This document shows, in pieces, positions 38,052 to 47,425 of a DNA stretch of 64,000 nt. Numbering within the stretch: the first letter of the stretch is position 1; each line of letters starts with the position of its first letter. The notes beneath the pieces were generated by a model. It saw only the letters and a list, made by a program, of their open reading frames with translations, was not told the origin of the DNA and made no database searches. Source of the stretch: Chryseosolibacter sp044507775 (GTDB lineage Bacteria; Bacteroidota; Bacteroidia; Cytophagales; Cyclobacteriaceae); the NCBI GenBank assembly GCA_044507775.1, contig JBIQIY010000008.1:1-64000 (forward strand). The letters run 5' to 3'. The position numbers were made by a program, and so were the translations under genes.

Positions 38052-38578
38052 ATGAAAACGCTTATCATTGTGGCCCTTGTCGTTGCCATGGCGGCTTGCA
38101 CGGCACCGCAGGAACCTTCTGGGACCAAGGACATCTTGCTAGAGCAGTTGAAAACAGTTACGATAATCAGAACTGGTTCGTTCCCCTCAAGAATGCCATC
38201 GCGGGCGTGACGGCGGAGCAGGCGAACTGGAAGGACAGCACGGGCAACCATTCGATTGGTGAACTGGTGTCGCACCTGATTTTCTGGAACGAAGGAAACC
38301 TGTTGTCGTTTCAAGGTAAAGAGCGCCGGAAGTATAGCGGCGACAATAGGGAAACGTTTGTAAAGTTTACGAACCTTGGCTGGGAGCAGTCGAAATCAAA
38401 ACTAGACAGCGTTCAACTTGCCTGGAACGAGGCTGTTGAGAATGCGAGTCCGGAACAACTAAAGGACTTTAGTTCTGAGGTCGGGAATATCGCTTCGCAC
38501 AATGCGTATCATACGGGGCAGATTATTTATGTCCGCAAGATGAAGGGATGGTGGGATGATGCGAAGGGGGTGAAGTGA
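38052..38578 (+). pseudogene. DinB-family protein gene with a frameshift
   Basis: The start at 38052 gives a lipoprotein signal peptide (MKTLIIVALVVAMAACTAP) and the first helix (DILLEQLK), but that frame stops at 38210. The DinB domain continues in another frame from about 38155 (NSYDNQNWFVPLKNAIAGV, HSIGELVSHLIFWNEGNLL) to 38578 with the metal-ligand His residues in HSIGELVSH and ASHNAYHTGQI. One extra A in the run of four at 38151-38154 restores a single protein of about 175 residues. DinB proteins are four-helix bundles, often thiol-dependent metalloenzymes; a secreted version is typical of Bacteroidota. Confidence 0.75.
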
Positions 38579-38602
38579 GTGTTTCGGTGGGAGGGGAGGC
38601 TG

Positions 38603-38820
38603 CACCACCCCTCTCGTCCTGCGGACGAGCGGGCCCTCCTCGGGGAGGAGGGCACCTTCTGTACTTGCTCGGGTTTTCTCGACTATCGAATTGCGTGGTT
38701 GCCTACTTTCTAAAGTACCTCTCCTTCACAGAACTATCGAATTTGAGTGGTTGCTTACTTTTAAGAGTGCTGTGATTTCCTGAATTGTTGAACAGCATGC
38801 TTTGGTGGTGCGAAGTGAGT
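38603..38820. repeat. Partial hairpin-ended element, copy E (left end and interior)
   Basis: A left arm nearly identical to that of copy D, followed by interior repeats (GAACTATCGAATT twice). No right end precedes the next left arm at 38845. The 20 bp before each of the arms D, E and F are also alike (GGTGGGAGGGG). Confidence 0.8.
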
Positions 38821-38844
38821 GTTCTGGTGGGAGGGGGGCGGTTG

Positions 38845-39152
38845 CACCACCCCTCTCGTCCTGCGGACGAGCGGGCCCTCCTCGGGGAGGAGGGCACCTT
38901 CTGTGCTTGCTCGGGTTTCCTGACTATCGAATTGACTGCTTTTTACTTTCTGAAGCGCCTCTCGCTTACTGAACTATCGAATTGAGTGGTTGCTTGCTTT
39001 TAAGATGCTGCGATTCCCCGAAGTATTGAATTGCGTGGTTGCTTACTTTTAAAAGCGCACTCACCCGGATAGTTAGTACACATCATGCAAATTCACGAGG
39101 TGCCCTCCTCCCCGAGGAGGGCCCGTTTGTCCGCAGGACAAACGGGGTGGTG
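38845..39152. repeat. Hairpin-ended intergenic element, copy F
   Basis: A complete copy between convergent genes. The left hairpin is CTCGTCC-TGC-GGACGAG and the right is GTTTGTCC-GCA-GGACAAAC. Interior units share the core GAACTATCGAATTG and GTGGTTGCTTACTTTTAA. Confidence 0.9.
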
Positions 39153-39163
39153 ATGGCCGAGCC

Positions 39164-41053
39164 TTATTCCAATATCACCCGTTCTCGTCTTGGATATTTC
39201 ACCTCATACTCCAGATTCAACTCCTTTTGTTCTTGTGGTGAGACAGTAAGTTCCCAGGTCACTTTGCCGGTTTGTGCGTCCAGTTGTCCTCGCGATAGCT
39301 CGTTTGCATTGACTGAGATGTCGCTTACAACGGAGACCGGGATCTGATCGAAGAGGGTAAGTTTGATGGGCTGCGATTTTTTATTCCGGACTACTATCTT
39401 GAAACCACGGGTCTCTACGATGTTAGTTCCGATGGTTCGCTTTTTCGAGAACTGCTGATTCTTTTCTCGCCCGACAACGATGTTCCTGTCGCGTCCCAGG
39501 GAAATGGTCAGGGTATCGGCTAAGGATTTTGCATCCAGAATCGACCGTCCCACATAGGCGTCTTCGAAGTAAAGGTTTGCTTCTCCTTCCAGCAAGTTGT
39601 ATTGATCCCAATCGATGATCCGCGCGATGAGAAAGGCGTCCTTGTCTAGTTTGGGGATGGCGTAATATTCGTACAACGCATCGATATCATGCGTTCGCAG
39701 ATCCACCAGCAACTTTTCACCGTTGGATTTAATTGAATACGGTGTGTTGACTTCAATCTCCACGGTCGTTTGATTTTCAATCACGGTTGTCGGGATTGCT
39801 TTTACAACACTTCGAGCGGCGCTTCGTGCCCCTCTGATTTGCACGCCGGGTGCCCTTCCCGCCAACGCTCCTTCGACACCGTAGCCCGTCACGACAACCT
39901 CTGAAAGTGATGTGACATCAGGTTGCAAAGAAAGGCTGATTTCAGGTTTGGAAATAGGAACTTCCTGAGTCGTCATCCCGATAAATGAAAACACGAGGCT
40001 TGATGCGTTGTTAGGAAGGGTAAGGCTGTAAGCGCCGTTTGCGTCCGTTGCCGTACCAATAGTGGTACCCTTGACTACCACGTTGACGCCGGGCATAGGC
40101 GAGCCATCATCGGCGACCACAACACCACGAACATTCCTGATGGAACCGGAGAGGCCCATTCCGTATAGTACGTTCTCAAGCCTCGTGTTTCTCGCGTAGT
40201 TGAGGTTCCATGTACTCAGTTCCGGAACGACCCCGCTTTGGTTGGGGTCACCGTTGGAGAAGCGCAGTTTGACATTCTTCCAGTCGACGCCCGTGTTTTG
40301 AAAGACCTCGGCTTTGTAGGTCAGTTCTAACGGGGTGGCTATATCATGAACACGGATGTCGTATTTCGGGTACCACCCCGCATTCCCCACGAGGTACGTG
40401 ATGTCAATCGTCGTATTAACCGTTTTCTCGGCGCTCACGCGAATTTCGATTTCACTGGTGGGGGAAGCGGCTTGCTCGTTCAGCTCCTTTAGCTGTTGCT
40501 GCAGTTTTTCGCGTTCTTTCGTATTGGTTTCCAGGGTCTTGTTAATCTTAATTTCCTCATCTTTTATCCGGGAAATCTCAACGTCGTAAAATTCAATGGC
40601 CTGTTTCAGCTGGGCAAGCGACGTTCCGGAATTTTGTCCTTTGAGATTTTTGTTTTCGTTGAGGAGGCTTTGCTTTTCCTTCAATACCTCTAGTCTCGCC
40701 CGTTGTATGGAAAAGACCCCGTCGATTTCATTCAGCGCCCGTCTGATGCTGTCTATCTTATCATCCTTTTTGAGCTCACTGAGGTAGTTGTACTTGTGAT
40801 TGACCGAAAGGATAGTGAAGTCGCCTTTGGATTTCACCTGGATACTTTTCTCATCCATGTGTGGCGACAAGTTAGTGATGCGCAGAATCGTTTTCCCCGC
40901 GGGGATGGACGCGGTTCCGGTCTCAAAGATTTGCGCACCCTTCAGAAAAACAGTGACCTCCTTGATGGTCGTTTTGATTTCCTTTTCTTTGAAATCCTGC
41001 GAGAATGCGCAAGTAGAAATAAGTAGCAGTGAGAGTGTAAGAATTCGTTGCAT
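39164..41053 (-). CDS. DUF4139 (MuiA-type) protein with inserted receptor-like module
   Basis: A secreted protein of about 629 residues from the start giving signal peptide MQRILTLSLLLISTCAFSQ. The N-terminal DUF4140-like part (EVTVFLKGAQIFETGTASI) is followed by a coiled coil (residues about 90-190) and the DUF4139 beta region (TIDITYLVGNAGWYPKYDI). At about residues 300-395 a carboxypeptidase-regulatory-like domain (VRGVVVADDGSPMPGVNVV) is inserted, followed by SEVVVTGYG, the sequence that opens a SusC-type plug. DUF4139 then resumes and runs to the C-terminus. The role of the family is uncertain; MuiA was named for mucoidy inhibition. Confidence 0.85.
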   Translation of the reverse strand: MQRILTLSLLLISTCAFSQDFKEKEIKTTIKEVTVFLKGAQIFETGTASIPAGKTILRITNLSPHMDEKSIQVKSKGDFTILSVNHKYNYLSELKKDDKIDSIRRALNEIDGVFSIQRARLEVLKEKQSLLNENKNLKGQNSGTSLAQLKQAIEFYDVEISRIKDEEIKINKTLETNTKEREKLQQQLKELNEQAASPTSEIEIRVSAEKTVNTTIDITYLVGNAGWYPKYDIRVHDIATPLELTYKAEVFQNTGVDWKNVKLRFSNGDPNQSGVVPELSTWNLNYARNTRLENVLYGMGLSGSIRNVRGVVVADDGSPMPGVNVVVKGTTIGTATDANGAYSLTLPNNASSLVFSFIGMTTQEVPISKPEISLSLQPDVTSLSEVVVTGYGVEGALAGRAPGVQIRGARSAARSVVKAIPTTVIENQTTVEIEVNTPYSIKSNGEKLLVDLRTHDIDALYEYYAIPKLDKDAFLIARIIDWDQYNLLEGEANLYFEDAYVGRSILDAKSLADTLTISLGRDRNIVVGREKNQQFSKKRTIGTNIVETRGFKIVVRNKKSQPIKLTLFDQIPVSVVSDISVNANELSRGQLDAQTGKVTWELTVSPQEQKELNLEYEVKYPRRERVILE

Positions 41054-41265
41054 AAGCGCTTTATGTGTGAGATGCATTGATCTCAGGAATTCCATACGTG
41101 AAACGGCATTTCTTGAGTATTGCATGAATCTGCACAGGACGATCCCTGCGCTTCATCAAGAATTCTACGCAGGACATCAAACAAAATAGCCCGTCATAAT
41201 CAGTCGTGGTAATTTCATCGTGTAATAGGATTGAAGAAGTTATCATCAAACTAAAAACTATTGTT

Positions 41266-41733
41266 ATGAAACAGTTCATCAGTAAATTTTCCGTCGTTGC
41301 CCTGGGATGGGCGGCTTTGTCTTTAATGTTATTTTCGTTTTATCCGATCGGTGGAGAGGGTTACACGATCCGCATGGGCAACAGACTTTTGATCGAACAA
41401 CATGTCACGGCAAAATCGACGGTGCCAAGTCTGTCGTTGCAGCAAAGCGATGCCGCCGAAGAACTATCTATCTATTACAGTCACTGCGGACAGATCGGTA
41501 CGAGTCGGTCCCTTAGTATTCGCGATACGAAAAGTAAGGTGTTAAAGGAATGGAAGTACATGGACGCTGCCAACCAGCATACGCCGATGGTCTGTAAGGT
41601 GAAGGACATACTTGCGCTGCAGCGCGAGAGGGGAAGCGTTGTGGAACTGGTATACTCATCAAAGGAGCTTCCGGATGGGAAAGTGTTGGCTAGTGTTACA
41701 GTGGCCGGGGAGCGTGTCGTAGCTGGAAGGTAG
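41266..41733 (+). CDS. Hypothetical secreted or membrane-anchored protein
   Basis: A 155-residue protein with an N-terminal hydrophobic segment (FSVVALGWAALSLMLFSFYP). The mature part contains HCGQIGTSRSLSIRDTKSK and a Cys near the middle of the C-terminal half (TPMVCKVKD). No family is recognised. The ATG at 41266 gives the best signal sequence. It stands between the DUF4139 gene, which is divergent, and element G. Confidence 0.6.
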   Translation: MKQFISKFSVVALGWAALSLMLFSFYPIGGEGYTIRMGNRLLIEQHVTAKSTVPSLSLQQSDAAEELSIYYSHCGQIGTSRSLSIRDTKSKVLKEWKYMDAANQHTPMVCKVKDILALQRERGSVVELVYSSKELPDGKVLASVTVAGERVVAGR

Positions 41734-41742
41734 GTTTCCCTT

Positions 41743-41899
41743 CACCACCCCCTCTCATCCTGCGGATGAGCGGACCCTCGTCAGAGAGAAGTCTGAGGCA
41801 GAAAGCACTAAACATGATAGTCCAGCGAATCCGTGCAAGTACGAGGGTGCCCTCCTCCCCGAGGAGGGCCCGTTCATCCGCAGGATGAACGGGGTGGTG
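41743..41899. repeat. Hairpin-ended intergenic element, copy G
   Basis: The shortest complete copy (157 bp). The left second hairpin is degraded (GGACCCTCGTCAGAGAG), while the right arm is intact (CCCTCCTC-CCC-GAGGAGGG, then GTTCATCC-GCA-GGATGAAC). It separates convergent genes. Confidence 0.85.
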
Positions 41900-41911
41900 C
41901 GGCGGCGCACC

Positions 41912-42643
41912 TCACTGTTTCCCAAACTCCTCCCAACCCTTATCATAATACTTAGGATTAACCGAAAATTCCCCCGCCCCTATATCCAGATCTCCGGAGA
42001 AAGGAATCCTATGTTCACCCCAGTTGCACGGGCCGCTTTTTTGTTTTCCGTATTCCGTCCAGGTTCCGACGTACTGGTTATTTCGATACCGGTCCGAGTG
42101 TTTTTCCAAATCGTCATATTGGATCTTGCCATTTTTGTCGAGGTACCACCAGAGCGTCATCACGCCGTCAAACATTCCCACATGTTTCTGCGCAGGGTTC
42201 TCCGCGAACCGGTACCTTCCGATTGCGACTCCCTGCGACTTGATACCTTTATTCTTAAACTCATCGTCGACTCCATAATGCAATTGCTTGAGTTCCCTGA
42301 TCTGTTCAAAAGTTATTGTTCCTTCGAAATCGCATTTGTTGTTGCTGACAATGGTGGATCCCGAAACGTAATAGACATTTTGTAAGGTCTCGCTCTTTCT
42401 GACGGATGTGAACGCAACCTTGATTCTCCGATAATCAGCGTCTATGTATCCCAACAGCTGTGTTTTTGGAATCAACAGTCCTGAAAAGTCATGCGCCATA
42501 TAATTGGCGAGTGCGTTTTCGCTTTTCAGTTCCGAGCTTGGGAATTCGGGCTTTTCTAGTTTTTGAAGCCATTCGGTGGTTTGCTGCGCGAGTGCCTGGG
42601 AGAATGGGAGGAGGAGTAGGAATAGGAGGGTGAGAGGTTTCAT
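41912..42643 (-). CDS. Hypothetical secreted protein
   Basis: A 243-residue protein with a clear signal peptide (MKPLTLLFLLLLPFSQALAQ). The body is polar, with many aromatic residues in the second half (DGVMTLWWYLDKNGKIQYDD, GTWTEYGKQKSGPCNWGEH). No family is recognised. It is the last of several leftward secreted-protein genes at 42-47 kb, each separated by one repeat element. Confidence 0.65.
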   Translation of the reverse strand: MKPLTLLFLLLLPFSQALAQQTTEWLQKLEKPEFPSSELKSENALANYMAHDFSGLLIPKTQLLGYIDADYRRIKVAFTSVRKSETLQNVYYVSGSTIVSNNKCDFEGTITFEQIRELKQLHYGVDDEFKNKGIKSQGVAIGRYRFAENPAQKHVGMFDGVMTLWWYLDKNGKIQYDDLEKHSDRYRNNQYVGTWTEYGKQKSGPCNWGEHRIPFSGDLDIGAGEFSVNPKYYDKGWEEFGKQ

Positions 42644-42712
42644 ATGGGTGTTGGGGAAGTGGTTTATGAAAAGTACGCAGGTTTGGGGAAATGTTCAAGA
42701 GAGTGAGGGCTT

Positions 42713-43095
42713 CACCACCCCCGCTCGTCCTGCGGACGAACGCCCCCTCCTCGGGAAGGAGGGGACCCCCTCACTTGCTCTGCTTTTCGGAACTATCGAA
42801 TCGGGTGCTTTCTAAAATTGAATCTGCTAGATGAGTGCGGAATATTGGCGTGAGTACTTTCTAATTTGAATTTGCCTGTTTCGTGCGGACTACTTGGATG
42901 GGTGCTTTTTAATTCCATACGCTCAACTCACTCAGAGCTCTCAGGTAGAAAGCACTCGCATGAAAGTCCAGCAACGTACAGTAGATACAGAGGCAGAAAG
43001 CACGCGCCCTGATAGTTCAGGAAAACCGCGTTAAGCGAGAGGGTGCCCTCCTCCCCGAGGAGGGCCCGTTCATCCGAAGGATGAACGGGGTGGTG
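42713..43095. repeat. Hairpin-ended intergenic element, copy H
   Basis: A complete copy between two leftward genes. The left hairpin is CTCGTCC-TGC-GGACGAA and the right is GTTCATCC-GAA-GGATGAAC. Interior segments (TTTTCGGAACTATCGAATC, AAAATTGAATCTGCTAGATG, GAAAGTCCAGCAACG) are shared with copies I and J. Confidence 0.9.
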
Positions 43096-43104
43096 CACCC
43101 ACCT

Positions 43105-44541
43105 TCACGGATGTGGAAGCCCTGTCCCTTCAAGCGCATCTGACAACCTTTTTGCATTCTCCGCCTTCCGACTCTCATCCTCCAGAAAATGATTGTAGTT
43201 GTCAAACAGGTAGACCATCAGCAACCTGTTAAAACGGTCAAGCCGGTCGTCTTTGATCATTGACAACAGTCGACTTTCCAGTTCCTTCTTATGCCGGCTT
43301 TCGGAGAAGGCTCTCCCCACCCGACCGATGTTGGCGATGTAGTGATTCGCATTGATATTTTCGGCTCGCAGGCTGCTGCCGATCAGGAGGTCGAGGGAGT
43401 TGATGTCAAGCTCTTCGAGTTCTTTCAAATATGTTCCTCGTCCACCGAATGCATAACTACCATCGCTCCCGCGCTCGAAGTTGTCGTTCATGATGTCTAG
43501 ATGTGCGCGGAGGAATATATCCCATTGCGCCGTCTGGGCGGCCAGCCTGCAAATGTTTTGCGCGTGTTGTCTCGGACGTTGATCCATGCTGCAGAACCCG
43601 ACGGGCTGACGAAGGCGCTTCATCTTCAGCGCCAGTTCCGGAGCGAGGTAGCGCTCGACATAAAATTCCAGGGCATCGTCGCTCATGCCGTGATCGATTG
43701 CTTCATCTGCCGCTTCCATGAGAAGGCTCTTATAGTAGTGACCCGACTTCATTTTTTCATCCAGCCAGGCAAGGCGTTTGTTGTTCCATTGTTGATGTTC
43801 GCGACTGAACTTGTGGTACTGTGCTTCGGCAAAAGGACTGTCCCATTCTATCTCGGGCATTTCCGGTTCGCCGTCAAAGTCTGTTGCGAATTTCAGGTAC
43901 TGCCTTGCCTTTGACTGCGCGCGGAACTCGGGCACATCGCGCTCTTTTGGGTAGGTAAGATAAATTTGAGCAGTTGTGTCGATCATGCAGTCGACGTACT
44001 GGATCAATTGCGCATATTCGTTGGGAATCACTTGTGTTTTCACATCCTCCAGGTAGAACGCGACCATTTCGCCGTCTTCTTCATATGCAACCCAGCCGCT
44101 GGATTTGTCGTTGGCCCGGCGGTCGGGAAGTCGGAGGTCAAAATTTTCTCCATTTCGCCGCGGCAGGGGTGCATACTGAATAAGTTTTTTCCCGCGGTAG
44201 TCGGTGTAGTGGCCTTTTACGATCCACTCGCGACGGTGTTCGGTGTCGGGATATTTTTGGAGGAACGTTTCAAGCGGCACGTTCCTGTTTATGGACCCCC
44301 TGGCTTCCTTGACATTCTTGTTCAACAAAATGATAGTCGCATATCCCTGGGCAAGCGAGCGGTACTGTCGTGCCTCACATGTTTTGAATTTCAGGTTAAG
44401 TGAGTCGACGATGTCTCCAAGCCGTTTCATGGTTTGCGCATCGTAGATGAGCCCATTGTTGTAGACGGTGAATTCAGTATTCTGAGCTGGGGCGTTGCAA
44501 GAAAACAGGATTAGCGCGGAAAATAGGATAAGTGCTTTCAT
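43105..44541 (-). CDS. Hypothetical lipoprotein
   Basis: A protein of about 478 residues starting at MKALILFSALILFSCNAPAQ, with a lipobox-like Cys. The body is largely helical and charged, with a region of Trp- and Arg-rich helices (FSREHQQWNNKRLAWLDEKM) and a later DEALDFYVERYLAPE-type helix pair. No domain is recognised. An upstream in-frame start (44613) lies inside the repeat flank and is not favoured. Confidence 0.65.
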   Translation of the reverse strand: MKALILFSALILFSCNAPAQNTEFTVYNNGLIYDAQTMKRLGDIVDSLNLKFKTCEARQYRSLAQGYATIILLNKNVKEARGSINRNVPLETFLQKYPDTEHRREWIVKGHYTDYRGKKLIQYAPLPRRNGENFDLRLPDRRANDKSSGWVAYEEDGEMVAFYLEDVKTQVIPNEYAQLIQYVDCMIDTTAQIYLTYPKERDVPEFRAQSKARQYLKFATDFDGEPEMPEIEWDSPFAEAQYHKFSREHQQWNNKRLAWLDEKMKSGHYYKSLLMEAADEAIDHGMSDDALEFYVERYLAPELALKMKRLRQPVGFCSMDQRPRQHAQNICRLAAQTAQWDIFLRAHLDIMNDNFERGSDGSYAFGGRGTYLKELEELDINSLDLLIGSSLRAENINANHYIANIGRVGRAFSESRHKKELESRLLSMIKDDRLDRFNRLLMVYLFDNYNHFLEDESRKAENAKRLSDALEGTGLPHP

Positions 44542-44597
44542 GAGTGCAGACGTTGGTGGTGATATAGAGATGCCGGAGTTGAGGAAATTCCATACTT

Positions 44598-44932
44598 CAC
44601 CACCCCCGCTCATCCTGGCGGACGAGCGCCCCCTCCTCGGGAAGGAGGGACCTCTTCACTTGCTCTGCTTTTCGGAACTATCGGATTAGGTGCTTTTTAA
44701 AATTGAATCTGCTGGATGAGTGCGGACAATCGGATGGGTGCTTTTAATTCCATACGCTTCAATCCCTCGGAGCTCTTAATTAGAAAGAACTAAACTACGA
44801 AAGTCCAGCAACGCACACTAAATACAGAGGGAGAAAGCACGCACCCCGATAGTTCAGGAAAACCGAGTTAAGTGAGAGGGTGGCCTCCTCTCCGAGGAGG
44901 GCCCGTTCATCCGAAGGATGAACGGGGTGGTG
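44598..44932. repeat. Hairpin-ended intergenic element, copy I
   Basis: A complete copy of the H/I/J subfamily. The left hairpin is CTCATCC-TGGC-GGACGAG, with an extra G in the loop and one broken pair; the right is GTTCATCC-GAA-GGATGAAC. Confidence 0.9.
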
Positions 44933-44945
44933 CGACTCACCTCAT

Positions 44946-45647
44946 CTAATCAACCAACTCCCAATCGACTAACCGATGCTCAATAATCCCATCGTCTGAC
45001 TCTACGCGAAAATAGGTGACTCCGATTCCTTTCGAGAAAATGACATGGCCCTTGTATAGCGTGGACGTCCAGAAAAACGGAAAGTATCGGTTGTAAATTC
45101 TGTTTTCAAAATTGTTTTCGAACCGCAGACTCGGGACTTGCTGCCCATTGAACAGATAGGATTCCTCACCTACCAGCTTTTCCACATTCTTTTGACGGAC
45201 GACAAATCCTGCCAACGTTTTGCTTGATGTCACAAATTTTCCTCCGACGTATTCTTCGCCATCGCCTGATTTGGATGATTCGATGACCTCTCCTGGATAT
45301 GCGGTGGCCGTATTCGTTGTTGAGTCCAGCGAATAATAAATTATTTGAACAAGTTGTTTACCGTCTGCGGTTACCTGAAATTTTCGCATGCTCTGTCGTT
45401 GATCGCGAACTGTAGAGACTTCGGTTACGTATTTGACGTTGTCTTCAACGCTTGTTGAATAATCGTCAACGATTGTATCATTTTCCGGTAGACGATGATA
45501 AGAATACCGAATGTGTTTGCCGGAGGTGAATACGATTTCATAGTCGTCAATGATTTGTACGGGTTCACGCGTGGTGCAAGAAGAGAAGGCCAGAAGAATC
45601 ACAAGCGGAAACAGCGCAACGGCTGGGCGGCGGAATGGTCTTTTCAC
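44946..45647 (-). CDS. Hypothetical lipoprotein
   Basis: A protein of about 233 residues if started at GTG 45647, which gives a lipoprotein signal (PAVALFPLVILLAFSSC). An ATG at 45701 would add 18 polar residues in front. The mature part is rich in beta-type segments (YEIVFTSGKHIRYSYHRL, LAGFVVRQKNVEKLVG). No family is recognised. It lies between elements I and J. Confidence 0.6.
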   Translation of the reverse strand: MKRPFRRPAVALFPLVILLAFSSCTTREPVQIIDDYEIVFTSGKHIRYSYHRLPENDTIVDDYSTSVEDNVKYVTEVSTVRDQRQSMRKFQVTADGKQLVQIIYYSLDSTTNTATAYPGEVIESSKSGDGEEYVGGKFVTSSKTLAGFVVRQKNVEKLVGEESYLFNGQQVPSLRFENNFENRIYNRYFPFFWTSTLYKGHVIFSKGIGVTYFRVESDDGIIEHRLVDWELVD

Positions 45648-45733
45648 CCGTGAAAGGTAGGGATCTTGTTTGGAAAAACACAGATTTTTTGATGCTGGCA
45701 TTGCGTGGGCGCTGGGATGGTGAATCTTGGCTG

Positions 45734-46066
45734 CACCACCCCCGCTCGTCCTGCGGACGAGCGCCCCCTCCTCGGAGAGGAGGGGACCTCTTCACTTGCT
45801 CTGCTTTTCGGAACTATCGGATTGGGTGCTTTCTAAAATTGAATCTGCTAGATGAGTGCGCACTATTGGATGGGTGCTTTAATCCCATACGCTTCAACCC
45901 CCTCGGAGCTTTTAAGTGGAAAGCACTACACCCGAAAGTCCAGCAACGCACAGTAGATACAAAGGCAGAAAGCACGCACCCTGATAGTTAAGAAAACCGA
46001 GTTAAGCGAGAGGGTGCCCTCCTCCCCGAGGAGGGCCCGTTCATCCGAAGGATGAACGGGGTGGTG
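45734..46066. repeat. Hairpin-ended intergenic element, copy J
   Basis: A complete copy of the H/I/J subfamily with full TGCACCACCCC and GGGGTGGTGCA ends. The left hairpin is CTCGTCC-TGC-GGACGAG and the right is GTTCATCC-GAA-GGATGAAC. Confidence 0.92.
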
Positions 46067-46077
46067 CAGGCACGTCC

Positions 46078-47412
46078 CTACTCACTCTCCCTCACCCCCG
46101 TCAACCTTCTCAACTCAATCCGTGCTGACAAATAATCATACACCGCCTCCAGGTAGTTCGACTGCGCAGTTGACAATGCGAGCTCCGCGTCGGTTAGCTC
46201 GAGTCGAGGGGAAATCCCGTTCTTGTAGCGATACTGAATGATGTTGTAGCTCACCTTCGCAGTTTCCTGAACGACAGCGGTTGTTTCAAGGCGCAGAAGA
46301 CTTTCGCGATTCTTCGCGATAGCGTCGTGGACACGAGCCCTCAGCTCCGCACGAACGCGGTTGACCTCAAGTCCGGATTGCTCGGCCGACAACGATGCCT
46401 GCTTTACTTTGGCTTGCGCACTTAGCCCGGTGAACAACGGTACGGATAGTTGTAGTCCGACAAACGATGAAGTGGGATAGTGCGCGTTCCCGTACTCGAG
46501 CTCGTTGGTCTGGCTTTGAACCTGGTATTGCCCGACGAGCGCGACCGAAGGCTTCCGGTATGCGGAGGCGACTCGAACATTTTCTTTCTCGAGTGCTGTC
46601 TTCAACTTGAGAACCTGAAATTCCGGATTGTTACTGATCACCTCCTCAAAAACAACTTCCTCCGCCGGAATTTCTTCCGGCGCGGGAACTTCCAGGGAAT
46701 CAGTGAGCACAAACGATTCGGGTGATTCAATTCCGATCAGACTTTTGAGTTCCAGCTTACCGGTTTCAACGGCGAAGGTCAGCTTCACCAGGTCGGGTTC
46801 CAGATTCTTTACCGATGTGTATGCGCGTAGTGTGTCCACGCGCAATCCTTTGCCCTGAAGAAATAACAGCCTCGAGTCTTGCAACACTTTTTGGTTTCTG
46901 CTGATGCTCTCGCGTGTGAGCCGGATTCGTTCCTGCAACACGAGTATGCGAAGGTACGTGTCTTTCACCTGCGCGAGCACGGCTATCTCCTCAGCGCGCG
47001 CCGTCAGCGCGGTTTCCTGCTGGCGAAGCTGCGCATGCCGGTACGACGGATAAGCCAACGGGTTGTATAAGGGCTGAATCGCCGTGATGGATGCAGCGAG
47101 CTGATCATCTCCACCGAACCTCCCGTACGGGATCTTTCCACCCTCTGTATTTTCTCCGAATCCGAAGAACGCGGGTAATTGGAAATAGTGATTCGCCTGC
47201 GCACCTGCATACACCGTTGGAAGAAAGTAGCTTCGGGCGATCACCCGTTCATTTCCGGTCTTCCGGATCTCAAGGGCGCTTTCCTTCAGGACGGGATTGT
47301 TCGCGCGTGCCAGTGACAGTGCGTCTGTCATCGAAAGCGGTTGTTGGGCCCGGAGCTCCCCGATAAAGAGGAGGCCGAGAAGGATTGTAACTATATTTTG
47401 AATGGTTTTCAT
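46078..47412 (-). CDS. TolC-family outer-membrane efflux protein
   Basis: A 444-residue outer-membrane channel with signal peptide (IVTILLGLLFIGELRAQ) and two repeats of long coiled helices typical of TolC (ALEIRKTGNERVIARSYFLP in the first, VRAELRARVHDAIAKNRESL in the second). The ending YDYLSARIELRRLTG is characteristic. It is the last gene of the leftward RND operon and starts 13 bp after the pump gene. Confidence 0.93.
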   Translation of the reverse strand: MKTIQNIVTILLGLLFIGELRAQQPLSMTDALSLARANNPVLKESALEIRKTGNERVIARSYFLPTVYAGAQANHYFQLPAFFGFGENTEGGKIPYGRFGGDDQLAASITAIQPLYNPLAYPSYRHAQLRQQETALTARAEEIAVLAQVKDTYLRILVLQERIRLTRESISRNQKVLQDSRLLFLQGKGLRVDTLRAYTSVKNLEPDLVKLTFAVETGKLELKSLIGIESPESFVLTDSLEVPAPEEIPAEEVVFEEVISNNPEFQVLKLKTALEKENVRVASAYRKPSVALVGQYQVQSQTNELEYGNAHYPTSSFVGLQLSVPLFTGLSAQAKVKQASLSAEQSGLEVNRVRAELRARVHDAIAKNRESLLRLETTAVVQETAKVSYNIIQYRYKNGISPRLELTDAELALSTAQSNYLEAVYDYLSARIELRRLTGVRESE

Positions 47413-47425
47413 ATGAATAAAGGCA

